A stretch of 64,000 bases of DNA from Bordetella sp. FB-8 (lineage in GTDB: Bacteria > Pseudomonadota > Gammaproteobacteria > Burkholderiales > Burkholderiaceae_B): positions 1,947,633-2,011,632 of the forward strand of contig NZ_KB907784.1 in assembly GCF_000382185.1 (NCBI RefSeq). The letters are read 5' to 3'. Both the position numbers and the translations under genes were made by a program. Below, one piece after another: positions 25,359 to 34,700 of the stretch; within the stretch, counting starts at the first letter, position 1; each line of letters starts with the position of its first letter. The notes under the pieces were generated by a model. That model was not told the origin of the DNA. It saw only the letters and a list, made by a program, of their open reading frames with translations, and searched no databases.

Positions 25359-27569
25359 CTAGCGGGAGGTTCTCAGGTCTTGCAGCCACACGAGAAAATC
25401 GGTTTCGGCCAGGGGGCGCGAGAACAAATACCCCTGTCCCTCCTGGCAGCCCGCAGCCAGCAGGGCATCGCATTGTTGCTGCGTTTCTATGCCCTCGGCG
25501 ATGGTCGTCAAGGCAAGGTGGTCGGCCATGGTGATGATGGTGCGCGCGATCTCGAAAGACTCCTCGCCGACCTGGTTTCCGCTGACAAAGCCGCGGTCGA
25601 TCTTCAGGTGGTCCAGTTGCAGGCGCTGGATCACGCTCAGCGACGAATAGCCCGTGCCGAAGTCGTCCATCGCCACCCGGATGCCGCATCCGCGCAGGAT
25701 ATGGAGCTTTATCGCCAGGTCTTCGAGGTTTTCAATGGCCACCGATTCGGTCAGCTCGATTTCCACCTGCGAACCCTGCAGGCCGGCTTCGTCCAGTATC
25801 TCGAGGAATTTCTGCGCGAAATCCGGTTCGGCGAATTGGGTGCGGGACACGTTGATCGCCACCCGGAAGTTCGCGTCCACCTGTCCCTTCAGGCTGGCGC
25901 GCCATTTCATCGCCGTGCGCGCCACCCACTCGCCCATCGGGATCATCAGGCCGGACTGCTCGGCAATGGGGATGAACAGCTCCGGCGAAATGAACTGGCC
26001 CTCGGTGTTTTTCCAGCGCAGCAGGCTTTCGGCGCCGACGATGCGTCCGTCCTGCAGATTGATGAAGGGCTGGTAGTGCAGGAACAGCCGCTCTTCCGAG
26101 AACGACGTGCGCAGGTGGTTGAGCATGCGTATTCGGTCGCGCGCGGCATCGGCCTGGGTGGCCTCGAAATACAGCGATTTACCGCGCTGCAAACGCTTGG
26201 CTTGCTTGAGGGCCGCGCTCGCGCTTTTCAAGGTGACCAGGCCGGTCTGCGCGCTCGATTGCAGGCGCACCAGGCCGGTGGTGGCCGACAGACGCAGCGG
26301 CTCGCTCGCGGCCACGGCGAAAGGGTCGTCGAACACGGCGGCGATTTTTTCCGGCGTGACCTGCTGCGCCGGGCCGTACAGGCCGAACAGGTCGCTGCCC
26401 AGCCGCGCCACCAGCGTTTCGGCGGGGAAGGCGGCGCGCAGCTTGTGCGCGACCGATTGCAGCACGGCATCGCCGAAGCTGTCGTCCAGGATGCTGTTGA
26501 TGTCGGCGAAGCTGTCCAGGTCGAGCAGGGCGACGGTTTCCTCCACCGAATTGCGCGCATCGATCGCTTCCACCAGCGCGTTGCGGTTGGGCAGATGCAC
26601 CAGCGTGTCGTTATAGGCCAGGTCGTTGATGTTCAGATAGAGCTGCAGGTTCTCGAAGGCCACGGAGATATTGCTGCAGAAGACTTCGAGCAGCTCTTTT
26701 TCCAGCGCCTGCAAGGGCCTTTGTACATCGACGAAGGCGGCCAGCGCCTGATCGTTGTAGCCCTGGAAGTACAGGCTGGCGCCGTCGTGCAGGAAGTGCT
26801 GGCGCGCGTGCAGCGTCTGATACAGGCTGTCCCTGACCCTGGACTCGGGAATCTGGTTCAGCGGCAGGCCGATCCAGGCGTCGTAGGCGCCGGCGGCGGC
26901 CAGGACATAAGGCGTCTGGTCGGACGGGTTCATGGCGGCGCATACCAGGCATTGGGCCTCCACGTTGAGCAAAGCGCATAGCTGGGTGACCACGCCGCTG
27001 GCGAATTTCTTCAGGCCTACCGGCTTGCCCAGTTCGACCGACGCCGCCAGGATCTGTTCCAGGCCGCGCCGGCCGGCCTCCAGTTGCCGGATTTGCGCGT
27101 AGGAACGCACGGCCATGGTCAGGCACGTGAACAGCCGCACCTGTGTCAGCTCGGATTTGGTGCGGTAGTCGTTGATGTCGTATTGCCGGATGGTGTCGAT
27201 TTCCGGGGCGTAGCCGGGCTGGCCGGTGCGCAGGATGATGCGCAGCGCCTTGTTGTCCAGCGTCTCGCGGATCTGGCGCACCAGTTGCAGGCCGGCGTCG
27301 TCCCTTTCCATGACCACGTCAATGAGAGCCACGGCAAAGTCGTTGGGTTGGGACAGCAGCGTCAAAGCCTGTGCCGCGGTGTGCGCATGGCTGAAGGCGA
27401 TGTTGCGCCCCTCCACCGGTATGCCTTTCAGTGCGAGCTTGGAGGCAGCGTGTACGTCGGGCTCGTCGTCGACAATCAGCACTTGCCAAACGGCGGCTGA
27501 CCAGGTCTGGCCTGGATCCGCCAAGGCGTCATCGGCAAAAGGGATCAGGGCTTCATCGTTGTATGCCAT
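25359..27569 (-). CDS. Response regulator with DUF3369, degenerate GGDEF and EAL domains
   Basis: A 736-residue c-di-GMP-type regulator. A receiver-like domain at ~28-155 has VLIVDDEPDVH and ALIDVVME (Asp acceptor); then a DUF3369/GAF-like region (~165-320); then a GGDEF domain whose signature has decayed to RLGSDLFG; then an EAL domain with ESL in place of EAL, plus ELTES, DDFGTGYSS, LKIDRGFV and AEGIE. The EAL metal and catalytic residues appear intact, so phosphodiesterase activity is likely and cyclase activity unlikely. It probably receives phosphate from the adjacent histidine kinase. Confidence 0.92.
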   Translation of the reverse strand: MAYNDEALIPFADDALADPGQTWSAAVWQVLIVDDEPDVHAASKLALKGIPVEGRNIAFSHAHTAAQALTLLSQPNDFAVALIDVVMERDDAGLQLVRQIRETLDNKALRIILRTGQPGYAPEIDTIRQYDINDYRTKSELTQVRLFTCLTMAVRSYAQIRQLEAGRRGLEQILAASVELGKPVGLKKFASGVVTQLCALLNVEAQCLVCAAMNPSDQTPYVLAAAGAYDAWIGLPLNQIPESRVRDSLYQTLHARQHFLHDGASLYFQGYNDQALAAFVDVQRPLQALEKELLEVFCSNISVAFENLQLYLNINDLAYNDTLVHLPNRNALVEAIDARNSVEETVALLDLDSFADINSILDDSFGDAVLQSVAHKLRAAFPAETLVARLGSDLFGLYGPAQQVTPEKIAAVFDDPFAVAASEPLRLSATTGLVRLQSSAQTGLVTLKSASAALKQAKRLQRGKSLYFEATQADAARDRIRMLNHLRTSFSEERLFLHYQPFINLQDGRIVGAESLLRWKNTEGQFISPELFIPIAEQSGLMIPMGEWVARTAMKWRASLKGQVDANFRVAINVSRTQFAEPDFAQKFLEILDEAGLQGSQVEIELTESVAIENLEDLAIKLHILRGCGIRVAMDDFGTGYSSLSVIQRLQLDHLKIDRGFVSGNQVGEESFEIARTIITMADHLALTTIAEGIETQQQCDALLAAGCQEGQGYLFSRPLAETDFLVWLQDLRTSR

Positions 27570-27808
27570 GCAAAATCTCCTAGGACAGTCATGGCTGACT
27601 TCTGCACGTTGTCCCCATTCTATTCGGATCGACTAACATTTACTTGCAAAAAGATGCCATTTCCCAAGTCAGGGCCTTTGGGAGTATTCATCGTCAATAA
27701 CGGTAGTATGCGAAGCTTGCTTGATACGTTTTATGTCAAGATTTGTAATACTCAAGGCTGGATTTGGCATGCGTTTGTGGCCTAAATCTGTCCATTCAAG
27801 GTGATTTG

Positions 27809-28633
27809 ATGACTTCTTTCCAGTCCGTTGCGGCGCAGGCCCTGCGGGCCCGCTATGGCAACGACGCGCTGCCCGGCCCGCTCAACGAAATATCGGCTCA
27901 GTTGCTGGAGCACCGCTCGGTGCGTGCCTACACCGACCAGCCGGTAAGCGACGAAATCCTGCGCGTGTCGGTGGCCGCCGCGCAGTCGGCCTCGACTTCG
28001 TCCAACCTGCAGGCCTGGAGCGTGATCGCCGTGCGTGATCGTGCCAAGCTGGCCAAGCTAGGCGAGCTGGCCGGGGGCCAGCGGCACGTGGTGGACGCGC
28101 CGCTGTTCCTGGCCTGGATCGTGGACTTGTCGCGCCTGCGCCGGCTGGGCGATGCGATGAATGCGCCCGCCCTGGCGGTTGATTACCTGGAAATGCATAC
28201 GGTGGGCGTGGTGGACGCGGCGCTGGCCGCGCAGAACGCTGCCGTGGCGCTCGAGTCCTATGGCCTGGGCCTGGTCTACATCGGCGGCATGCGCAACCAC
28301 CCTGAGGCCGTGGCCGAGTTGCTGGGCCTGCCCAAGGGGTGCACGGTTCTGTTCGGCATGTGCGTGGGCTATCCCGATCCGGCGGAGCAGACAGGCATCA
28401 AGCCGCGCCTGCCGCAAGCTTCGGTACTGCACTTCGAGCGCTACGACGCGAGCAACGAGCCTGCCCAGATCCAGGACTACGACGCGCGCATGGATGCCTT
28501 CAATGCAAGCCAGCACCGCAAGTCGCGGTCCTGGTCTCAGTTGGCGACCTGGCGCGTGCGCGGGCCGGAGTCGCTCAGCGGGCGCGATCGTTTGCGCGAG
28601 GCATTGGCGAATCTGGGCTTCGAGTTGCGTTGA
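27809..28633 (+). CDS. Nitroreductase family NADPH-dependent flavoprotein (NfrA-like)
   Basis: A 274-residue FMN oxidoreductase. LLEHRSVRAYTDQPVSDEIL at ~33-52 is the flavin-binding Arg-Ser-x-Arg segment, and QSASTSSNLQAWSVIAV and GLGLVYIGGMRNHPEAVAEL are typical of the NfrA/SnrA group. The C-terminal extension of ~70 residues with basic residues also fits that group, which binds NADPH. Start 27809 follows AAGGTGATTTG. Family members reduce nitroaromatics or flavins; the natural substrate is unknown. Confidence 0.9.
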   Translation: MTSFQSVAAQALRARYGNDALPGPLNEISAQLLEHRSVRAYTDQPVSDEILRVSVAAAQSASTSSNLQAWSVIAVRDRAKLAKLGELAGGQRHVVDAPLFLAWIVDLSRLRRLGDAMNAPALAVDYLEMHTVGVVDAALAAQNAAVALESYGLGLVYIGGMRNHPEAVAELLGLPKGCTVLFGMCVGYPDPAEQTGIKPRLPQASVLHFERYDASNEPAQIQDYDARMDAFNASQHRKSRSWSQLATWRVRGPESLSGRDRLREALANLGFELR

Positions 28634-28778
28634 GTTTGTATCGTTGAATTCGCGCGCGTAGAACGCCGGCGGCAGGACTGCGCAATCCGAAGCGCAGGCG
28701 CGTTTTAGCCCCGGGCGGCGCAATTGCGCTGCGCAATCTCAGCGCATTAAGAACTCGGTAACGACTCAAGAACCGGGC

Positions 28779-29744
28779 TTAACGCCCCAGCTCATCGGTC
28801 TGATAAGCCCGGATCACATCCGCGAAATTCGCATCCGCCTTGAACCCCAGGGCCTTGGCCCGCGTGGCCGCGAACTCGCCCGGCCAGGATTCGACGATGC
28901 GCTTGACCGCGTCGTCCGGTTCCCAGCGCACCAGGTCGGCCACCTTGTCGCCCGCCACCTCGCGCAAGGCCGCCAGCATGTCCCGCACCGATACCGACAG
29001 GCCCGGCAGGCTGATACTGCGTGGAAAGCCGATCTTGGCCGCCTCCACTTCGTGGCCGTGGATCAGGTTCTCGATCGCCAGGCGCGGCGACATGAGCCAC
29101 ATGCGCGTCTCGGGCGAGACAGGCGCCACTGCCGCCTCGCCGTTCAAGGGTTCGCGGATGATGCCGCTGGCAAAGCTCGACGCGGCTGCATTGGGCTTGC
29201 CCGGACGCACGCTGATGGTGGGCATGCGCAGGGTGCGGCCGTCGATGAAGCCCTTGCGGCTGTAATCGCCGACCATGAGTTCGCCCATGACCTTTTGCGC
29301 GCCGTAGGAACTCATGGGCATGGGGGCGAAATCATCGGGGATCACCGCGGGCAGCTTGCCGCCGAAGGCCGCCACCGAGCTTGTGAAGATCACGCGCGGC
29401 ACGTGGCCCAGCGCTCGGCAGCGCTCGAGCACATGGCGCGAGGCATCCAGGTTGATGCGCATGCCCAGGTCGAAATCGGCCTCGGCCGCGCCGCTGACGA
29501 CAGCGGCCAGATGGAATACCGATTGTGTGTCGCGGTCGATGGCGCGTTCCAGCAGTGCGGGGTCGGCGACGTCGCCGACGAGGGTTTCGATTCTCGGGTC
29601 GTTCAGATCGGCGCGCGCCGCCATGTCCAGCAACACCAGCTTGTCGATGACGCGGCCATCGAGCTGGCCGCGCTCAAGTAGCTTTCTGGCCAGCTTTTTG
29701 CCCAGAAAGCCGGCGCCGCCGGTGATCAGTACCTTGTTGGCCAT
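28779..29744 (-). CDS. denD: D-erythronate dehydrogenase
   Basis: A 321-residue short-chain (extended) NAD-dependent dehydrogenase: VLITGGAGFLGKKLARKLL binds NAD, and VIFTSSVAAFGG with Y-x-x-x-K as SYGAQKVMGE forms the active site. The family assignment to DenD rests on this fold together with the genes beside it: OtnI, OtnC, OtnK and LtnD. DenD oxidises D-erythronate to 2-oxo-tetronate, which OtnI isomerises. Last gene of the operon read from 33567 down to 28779. Confidence 0.9.
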   Translation of the reverse strand: MANKVLITGGAGFLGKKLARKLLERGQLDGRVIDKLVLLDMAARADLNDPRIETLVGDVADPALLERAIDRDTQSVFHLAAVVSGAAEADFDLGMRINLDASRHVLERCRALGHVPRVIFTSSVAAFGGKLPAVIPDDFAPMPMSSYGAQKVMGELMVGDYSRKGFIDGRTLRMPTISVRPGKPNAAASSFASGIIREPLNGEAAVAPVSPETRMWLMSPRLAIENLIHGHEVEAAKIGFPRSISLPGLSVSVRDMLAALREVAGDKVADLVRWEPDDAVKRIVESWPGEFAATRAKALGFKADANFADVIRAYQTDELGR

Positions 29745-29815
29745 GCCGGTCTCCCATGTATCGGTATTGTCTTTGTGTCTGTTCTGTGCGGCGCGTCGAT
29801 CTTTCAGCGTGGCTT

Positions 29816-30610
29816 TCAGCGGCCGATGGATTGACGGTACGCGCGCAGCCAGCCGAGTCCGGCGCTGGTGTCGGCGCGCGGCTTGTATTCGCAGCCGACC
29901 CAGCCGGCATAGCCCAGCTCGTCCAGTACCTGGAATACGTAGGGATAGCTGAGTTCCTGGCCGTCGGGTTCGTTGCGGCCGGGGACGCTGGCGATCTGCA
30001 CGTGGCCGACGAACTCGAACATGGCGCGCAGCTTCATGGTGATGTCGCCTTCCATGATCTGGCAGTGATAGCAGTCGAACTGCACCTGCACGTTGGGCGC
30101 GCCGATGGCATCGATGACGGCCAGGGCGTCCTGCTGGTAGCTGAGCAGATAGCCCGGCATGTCGCGCTGGTTGATGGGCTCGAGCACGATGGTGATGCCG
30201 CGCGCGGCGGCTTGCCCTGCGGCCCAGGCCACGTTGGCTTGGTAGCGCTCCAGGCGCTCGGCGCGGTCCGCGTCCGCCGGCAGCAGGCCGGCCATGATAT
30301 GCACGCGGGTGTTGCCCAGCTCGCCGGCATAGTCCAGCGCCTGCAGTACCCCGCTGCGAAATTCCTCGGTGCGTCCGGGCAGCGAGGATGTGCCGCGCTC
30401 GCCCCTGGCCCAGTCGCCCGCGGGCGCGTTGAAAAGGGCCTGAGCGATGCCGGCATCGCTCAGGCGCTGCTTGATTTCGCGCGCGGGGAAGTCATAGGGA
30501 AAGAGATATTCGACGCCTTCGAAGCCGTCGCGCGCGGCACTGGCGATGCGGTCCAGCAAGGGGCGGTCCTGGTAGAGAAAGCTCAGATTGGCGGCGAATT
30601 TCAAGCTCAT
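29816..30610 (-). CDS. otnI: 2-oxo-tetronate isomerase
   Basis: A 264-residue hydroxypyruvate-isomerase-type TIM-barrel enzyme. It opens MSLKFAANLSFLYQDRPLLD and contains GITIVLEPINQRDMPGYLLS and VQFDCYHCQIMEGD, with the metal-binding Glu/Asp/His set of this fold. In the acid-sugar pathway it converts 2-oxo-tetronate from DenD into 3-oxo-tetronate, the substrate of OtnK. 71 bp separate it from denD. Confidence 0.9.
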   Translation of the reverse strand: MSLKFAANLSFLYQDRPLLDRIASAARDGFEGVEYLFPYDFPAREIKQRLSDAGIAQALFNAPAGDWARGERGTSSLPGRTEEFRSGVLQALDYAGELGNTRVHIMAGLLPADADRAERLERYQANVAWAAGQAAARGITIVLEPINQRDMPGYLLSYQQDALAVIDAIGAPNVQVQFDCYHCQIMEGDITMKLRAMFEFVGHVQIASVPGRNEPDGQELSYPYVFQVLDELGYAGWVGCEYKPRADTSAGLGWLRAYRQSIGR

Positions 30611-30658
30611 GTCCGGCTCCAGAAAACGGCGGCGCAGCCAGCGCCGGTGCGCGGTGGA

Positions 30659-31321
30659 TTACCAGCGGGCCTTGAAGGCCCGCCGCAAGTCGTCGATGGC
30701 CGCCTCGTTCAGGGGGGCGGGCTTGCCCTGCAGCATCAGCCATAGCTTGGCGGTTTCTTCCAGCTCTTCCAGCGCGAAGGCGGCGCTGGAGACCGATTCA
30801 TGCCACACCACCGGGCCCAGGCGTTCGAGCAGCACGCCGCGCACCTTGCCTGCCAGGGCTGCGACCTGTTCGGCCACGGCGGGCGCGCCGGGACGGTCAT
30901 AGGGGATGAGCGGCACGTGGCCGACCTTCATCACGAAATAGGGGGTGAGGGGCGGCACGACGTCTTCGGGCTTCCAGACTCCTGCCAGGCTCAGCGCCAC
31001 CAGGTGAGTCGAGTGCGTGTGCACCACGGCGCGCGTCGTTGCATTGTTGGCGTAGATGCCGCGGTGCAGGGCCAGGGTCTTGGATGCGCGTTCGCCCGAT
31101 ACTTGTGTCCCGTCGCCTGTCACTTTGGCCAATCGGGCCGGGTCGAGCCTGCCCAGGCAGGCATCGGTGGGCGTTATGAGCCAGCCGTCGGCCAGGCGGG
31201 CGCTGATGTTGCCCGACGAGCCCACGGTATAGCCGCGGTTGAACAGCGATGCACCGATGTGGCAGATTTCTTCGCGCAGGCGGTTTTCGTCGGCGGTGTG
31301 GCTATCCATGATGTGGCTCAT
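30659..31321 (-). CDS. otnC: 3-oxo-tetronate 4-phosphate decarboxylase (class II aldolase family)
   Basis: A 220-residue class II aldolase/adducin-type enzyme with GSSGNISARLADGWLITPTD binding phosphate and HTHSTHLVALSL carrying the zinc-binding histidines. In this operon it decarboxylates 3-oxo-tetronate 4-phosphate to dihydroxyacetone phosphate. The start codon lies 18 bp after the kinase stop. Confidence 0.92.
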   Translation of the reverse strand: MSHIMDSHTADENRLREEICHIGASLFNRGYTVGSSGNISARLADGWLITPTDACLGRLDPARLAKVTGDGTQVSGERASKTLALHRGIYANNATTRAVVHTHSTHLVALSLAGVWKPEDVVPPLTPYFVMKVGHVPLIPYDRPGAPAVAEQVAALAGKVRGVLLERLGPVVWHESVSSAAFALEELEETAKLWLMLQGKPAPLNEAAIDDLRRAFKARW

Positions 31322-31339
31322 GCGGCGTGTTCGGTCGGA

Positions 31340-32650
31340 TCAGTGCGCGGCGCCCAGCGCGCGCAGGGCTTTCTCAAAAAAGTCCACGGTGCCGAAATTG
31401 CCCGATTTCAAGGCCAGCGCGCACAGCGGGCCGCCGTCGGCATCGACGGCCAGCGTAGCCGGCACCCCCGGGTCGATCTGCGGGCCGATGCGCAGTGCGC
31501 GCACGTCCAGGGCCTGGACGACGGCGCCCGAGGTTTCCCCGCCCGCCACCACCAGGCGGGCCACGCCGTGCGCATACAGGCGTTGGGCGACGGAGGACAT
31601 GGCCTGCTCCACCAGGTGGCCGGCGCGTTCGACGCCCAACTGCGCCTGCGCGGCCTGCACCTGGTCCGGGACGGCCGTGGCGTAGATCAGCACGGCCTGG
31701 TCGGCATGCGCCTGCGCAAAGTCGATCGCCTGCTGCACGGCGTCTTCGCCCCGCGCCAAGGCCAGCGGGTCGATGCGCAGCGCAGGGCGGCGGGCGAGCC
31801 AATGCGCGACTTGGCCCTGCGTGGCCTGCGAGGCGCTGCCGGCCAGCACCACGCCGCGCGGGGGCAGCAGGTCCAGGCCGTCGAGGGCGCGCGTGGCGGC
31901 ACCGTCCTCGATCAGCATGCCGGCGTTCCTGAAATTGCCCGGCAAACCCAACGCCAGGCCCGATCCGCCCGTGACCAGCGGCATGCCGGCGCAGGCTTCG
32001 CCCAGGGTGTAGAGGTCCTTGTCGGCGATGGCGTCCGCGATGGCCAGTGTGACGCCTTCCTTGCGCAGCGCCGCCATGCGCGCGCGCACGGCGACCGGGC
32101 CGCGGCCGACGTCGACGCTGCCGATCAGGCCAACCTTGCCCGAACTTTGACGCTGCAGCACGCGCACCAGATTCGCATCGCGCATGGGTGTGAGCGGATG
32201 GTTCTGCATGCCCGACTCGTTGAGCAAGGTGTCGTGCACGAACAGATGGCCGCGATAGACAGTGCGCCCGTTCTCCGGAAACGCCGGGCAGGCGATGGCC
32301 AGGTCCGCGCCCAGTGCCTTCTGCAAGGCTTCGGCCACCGGGCCGATATTGCCGGCATCGGTCGAATCGAAGGTCGAGCAGTACTTGAAGAAGAACTGCC
32401 TGCAGCCCTGTTCCCGCAGCCATTGCAGCGCGGCCAGCGACTGCGCCACGGCGTCGCTGGCGGCAAGTGTGCGCGACTTGAGGGCGACCACGACGGCATC
32501 GGCGCCGCGCACCGGCGCGGCCGGGATGCCTATCGTCTGGAGGGTGCGCATGCCTTCGCGCACCAGCATATTGGCCAGGTCGGTGGCGCCGGTGAAATCG
32601 TCGGCGATGCAGCCCAGCAGCGGCGTGTCGCGGGGCGAGTCGTGTGTCAT
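31340..32650 (-). CDS. otnK: 3-oxo-tetronate kinase (four-carbon acid sugar kinase, DUF1537)
   Basis: A 436-residue DUF1537-type kinase. The N-terminal sugar-binding domain begins LLGCIADDFTGATDLANMLV and includes FKYCSTFDSTDAGNIGPV. The C-terminal nucleotide-binding domain contains VVLAGSASQATQGQV and LVVAGGETSGAVVQAL. It phosphorylates 3-oxo-tetronate at C4. The start at 32650 (MTHDSPRDTPLLG) is chosen because sequence upstream of it belongs to no known extension. It follows ltnD by 14 bp. Confidence 0.93.
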   Translation of the reverse strand: MTHDSPRDTPLLGCIADDFTGATDLANMLVREGMRTLQTIGIPAAPVRGADAVVVALKSRTLAASDAVAQSLAALQWLREQGCRQFFFKYCSTFDSTDAGNIGPVAEALQKALGADLAIACPAFPENGRTVYRGHLFVHDTLLNESGMQNHPLTPMRDANLVRVLQRQSSGKVGLIGSVDVGRGPVAVRARMAALRKEGVTLAIADAIADKDLYTLGEACAGMPLVTGGSGLALGLPGNFRNAGMLIEDGAATRALDGLDLLPPRGVVLAGSASQATQGQVAHWLARRPALRIDPLALARGEDAVQQAIDFAQAHADQAVLIYATAVPDQVQAAQAQLGVERAGHLVEQAMSSVAQRLYAHGVARLVVAGGETSGAVVQALDVRALRIGPQIDPGVPATLAVDADGGPLCALALKSGNFGTVDFFEKALRALGAAH

Positions 32651-32664
32651 GGTGCCTGGCGCCT

Positions 32665-33567
32665 TCAGTCTTTGCCGGCGGGCAGGGTGATGCCGGGGAA
32701 GATCTTGATGACGGCGCTGTCGTCCTCGCCGCCGTGGCCGCTGGCCGAGGCCTGCATGAACATCTGGTGCGCGGTGGCTGACAGCGGTAGCGGGAATTTG
32801 CTGGCGCGGGCGGTATCCAGCACCAGGCCCAGGTCTTTCACGAAGATGTCCACGGCCGACAGCGCGGTGTAGTCGCCATGCAGGATGTGGGGCACGCGGT
32901 TCTCGAACATCCACGAATTGCCCGCGCTGTGCGTGATGACGTCAAAGAGCGCTTGCGGGTCCACCCCTTCGCGCAGGCCCAGCGCCATGGCTTCGGCCGA
33001 GGCGGCGATGTGCACGCCGGCCAGCAGCTGATTGATGATCTTCACCTTGGAGCCGATGCCGTGCTCGGCGCCCAGGCGGTAGACCTTGTCGGCGATGGCG
33101 GCCAGCACGAACTCACAGGCGGCATAGGCCTCTTCGGGGCCGCAGGTCATCATGGTCATGGTGCCGGCGGTGGCCTTGAGCGCGCCGCCCGAAACCGGCG
33201 CATCGAGCATGAGCAGGCCGCGCTCGCGCAGGCGCTGGCCCAGACCCCTGGCATAGGCGGGCGCCACCGTGGCGCAGGCCAGTACCACCGAGCCGGGCTG
33301 GAGGCTATCGGCCAGACCGGGCTTGCCGTCGGCGCCGAACAGCACGGCCTCGGTCTGTTCGGCATTGACCACGATGATCACGACGGCGCTGCACTGGCGG
33401 CCCATCTCGGCCAGGTCGGCGCAGACGATGCCGCCTTCGGCGGCTATCTGGTCCAGCGCACTTTTGCGCAGGTCGAAGGCGTGCGTCTTCAGGCCGTTGC
33501 GCAGCAGCGAGCGGGCGACGCCCATGCCCATGGCGCCCAAGCCGACAATGCCTACGTTTTGTGTCAT
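32665..33567 (-). CDS. ltnD: L-threonate dehydrogenase
   Basis: A 300-residue beta-hydroxyacid dehydrogenase: NVGIVGLGAMGMGVARSLL binds NAD, LMLDAPVSGGALKATAGTMTM is the substrate loop and KIINQLLAGVHIAASAEA contains the catalytic Lys. It oxidises L-threonate to 2-oxo-tetronate, the entry point to OtnI. First gene of the operon; the start at 33567 (MTQNVGIVG) follows GGATGGAGAC. With DenD downstream, the operon should handle both L-threonate and D-erythronate. Confidence 0.92.
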   Translation of the reverse strand: MTQNVGIVGLGAMGMGVARSLLRNGLKTHAFDLRKSALDQIAAEGGIVCADLAEMGRQCSAVVIIVVNAEQTEAVLFGADGKPGLADSLQPGSVVLACATVAPAYARGLGQRLRERGLLMLDAPVSGGALKATAGTMTMMTCGPEEAYAACEFVLAAIADKVYRLGAEHGIGSKVKIINQLLAGVHIAASAEAMALGLREGVDPQALFDVITHSAGNSWMFENRVPHILHGDYTALSAVDIFVKDLGLVLDTARASKFPLPLSATAHQMFMQASASGHGGEDDSAVIKIFPGITLPAGKD

Positions 33568-33682
33568 GTCTCCATCCTCGATGCGGCGTGTTCGATGCTT
33601 GTCCGGGCAGTGTACCCGAGCCTTTTTGGCTGGATGCTTTGCTACCATTCGGGCTGCAATTTCCCGAAACCGTGGAGCGAAG

Positions 33683-34072
33683 ATGAGTGGATTTCAGCCG
33701 GTAGCCGAATGCGGCCTGACCCCGCAACCCGAGGCGGCGGCCTATGACAGGCGCTGGCTGGTGGCCAACGACGCGGGACAGTGGCTCAACCGCCAGCTGT
33801 TTCCCAAGCTGGCCGAGATCGCCGTGCAGTTGCGCATGGGCTATCTGGTGCTCAAGGCACCGGGTATGCTGCGCATGGATATCCCACTGGACGTGATCGA
33901 GGACGACGACAGCGTGCGCCATCGCATCCCGCTGGGCGCACAGGAACTGGACGTGGTGGACGAAGGCCAGTTGGCCGCGGCCTGGATGTCGAATTTCATC
34001 GGCATCCCGTGCCGCCTGTTTAAGGTGCACCCCGACATGGGCCAGGTGTACTGGCCGGATCGCCAGGCCTGA
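33683..34072 (+). CDS. Stand-alone MOSC N-terminal beta-barrel domain protein
   Basis: A 129-residue protein matching only the N-terminal barrel of MOSC proteins: AECGLTPQPEAAAYDRRWLV, NRQLFPKLAEIAVQL, LVLKAPGMLRMDIPL and AAWMSNFIGIPCRLFKV. In most relatives a catalytic MOSC domain follows, which handles molybdenum cofactor sulfur; here the protein ends after the barrel. GTGGAGCGAAG supports the ATG at 33683. The function is unknown; binding to a separate MOSC protein or Moco carrier is inference. Confidence 0.78.
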   Translation: MSGFQPVAECGLTPQPEAAAYDRRWLVANDAGQWLNRQLFPKLAEIAVQLRMGYLVLKAPGMLRMDIPLDVIEDDDSVRHRIPLGAQELDVVDEGQLAAAWMSNFIGIPCRLFKVHPDMGQVYWPDRQA

Positions 34073-34117
34073 CGTCCGGCTCAGGCGGGATGCGCCGGCA
34101 GGCGCGAAGAAGAAGGG

Positions 34118-34615
34118 TCAGTCCAGCTGTTCGCGGTGCGCCTTGGCCTTGGCCTGGAGCCAGCGCTCGACCGAGGGAAAGACGAACTTGCTGACGTCGC
34201 CGCCCAATTGGGCGATTTCGCGCACGATGGTGCCCGAGATGAACTGGTATTGGTCCGACGGCGTCATGAACAGGGTTTCGACATCGGGCAGCAGGTGGCG
34301 GTTCATGCCGGCCATCTGGAATTCGTACTCGAAGTCGGAGACGGCGCGCAGGCCGCGCACAATGACCGCGGCGCCCTGTTCGCGCACGAAATCCTTGAGC
34401 AGTCCGTCGAAGCTGCGCACCTCGACATTCGGGTAATGGCCCAGGACTTCCTTGGCGATCTCGAGGCGTTCGTCGAGGTCGAAGAAAGGCTTCTTGTTGC
34501 GACTGTGCGCAACGCCCACGACGACCCGGTCGAACAGGCCGGCGGCGCGGCGCACCAGGTCTTCGTGGCCTCGGGTGAGCGGGTCGAACGTGCCCGGATA
34601 GACAGCAGTGATCAT
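34118..34615 (-). CDS. coaD: Phosphopantetheine adenylyltransferase
   Basis: A 165-residue enzyme of coenzyme A synthesis that transfers AMP from ATP to 4'-phosphopantetheine. It has the nucleotidyltransferase motif [19 protein letters not shown] with the T/HxGH signature, then [20 protein letters not shown] and [20 protein letters not shown]. Full length for the family. It lies downstream of rsmD on the same strand, 85 bp away, a common proteobacterial arrangement. Confidence 0.97.
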   Translation of the reverse strand: MITAVYPGTFDPLTRGHEDLVRRAAGLFDRVVVGVAHSRNKKPFFDLDERLEIAKEVLGHYPNVEVRSFDGLLKDFVREQGAAVIVRGLRAVSDFEYEFQMAGMNRHLLPDVETLFMTPSDQYQFISGTIVREIAQLGGDVSKFVFPSVERWLQAKAKAHREQLD

Positions 34616-34700
34616 TTGGGTGGCTCCTCGCTTTTCGTAATGGTTTGCACCATCTCTTTTACGAACCCTCGATTATTGATCTATTTTTGCATTGCAGCAA

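Noticed and set aside
30800..32872. A 690-codon plus-strand open frame.
   Set aside because: It lies antisense to otnC, otnK and ltnD, which carry clear family motifs; its own product is low-complexity.
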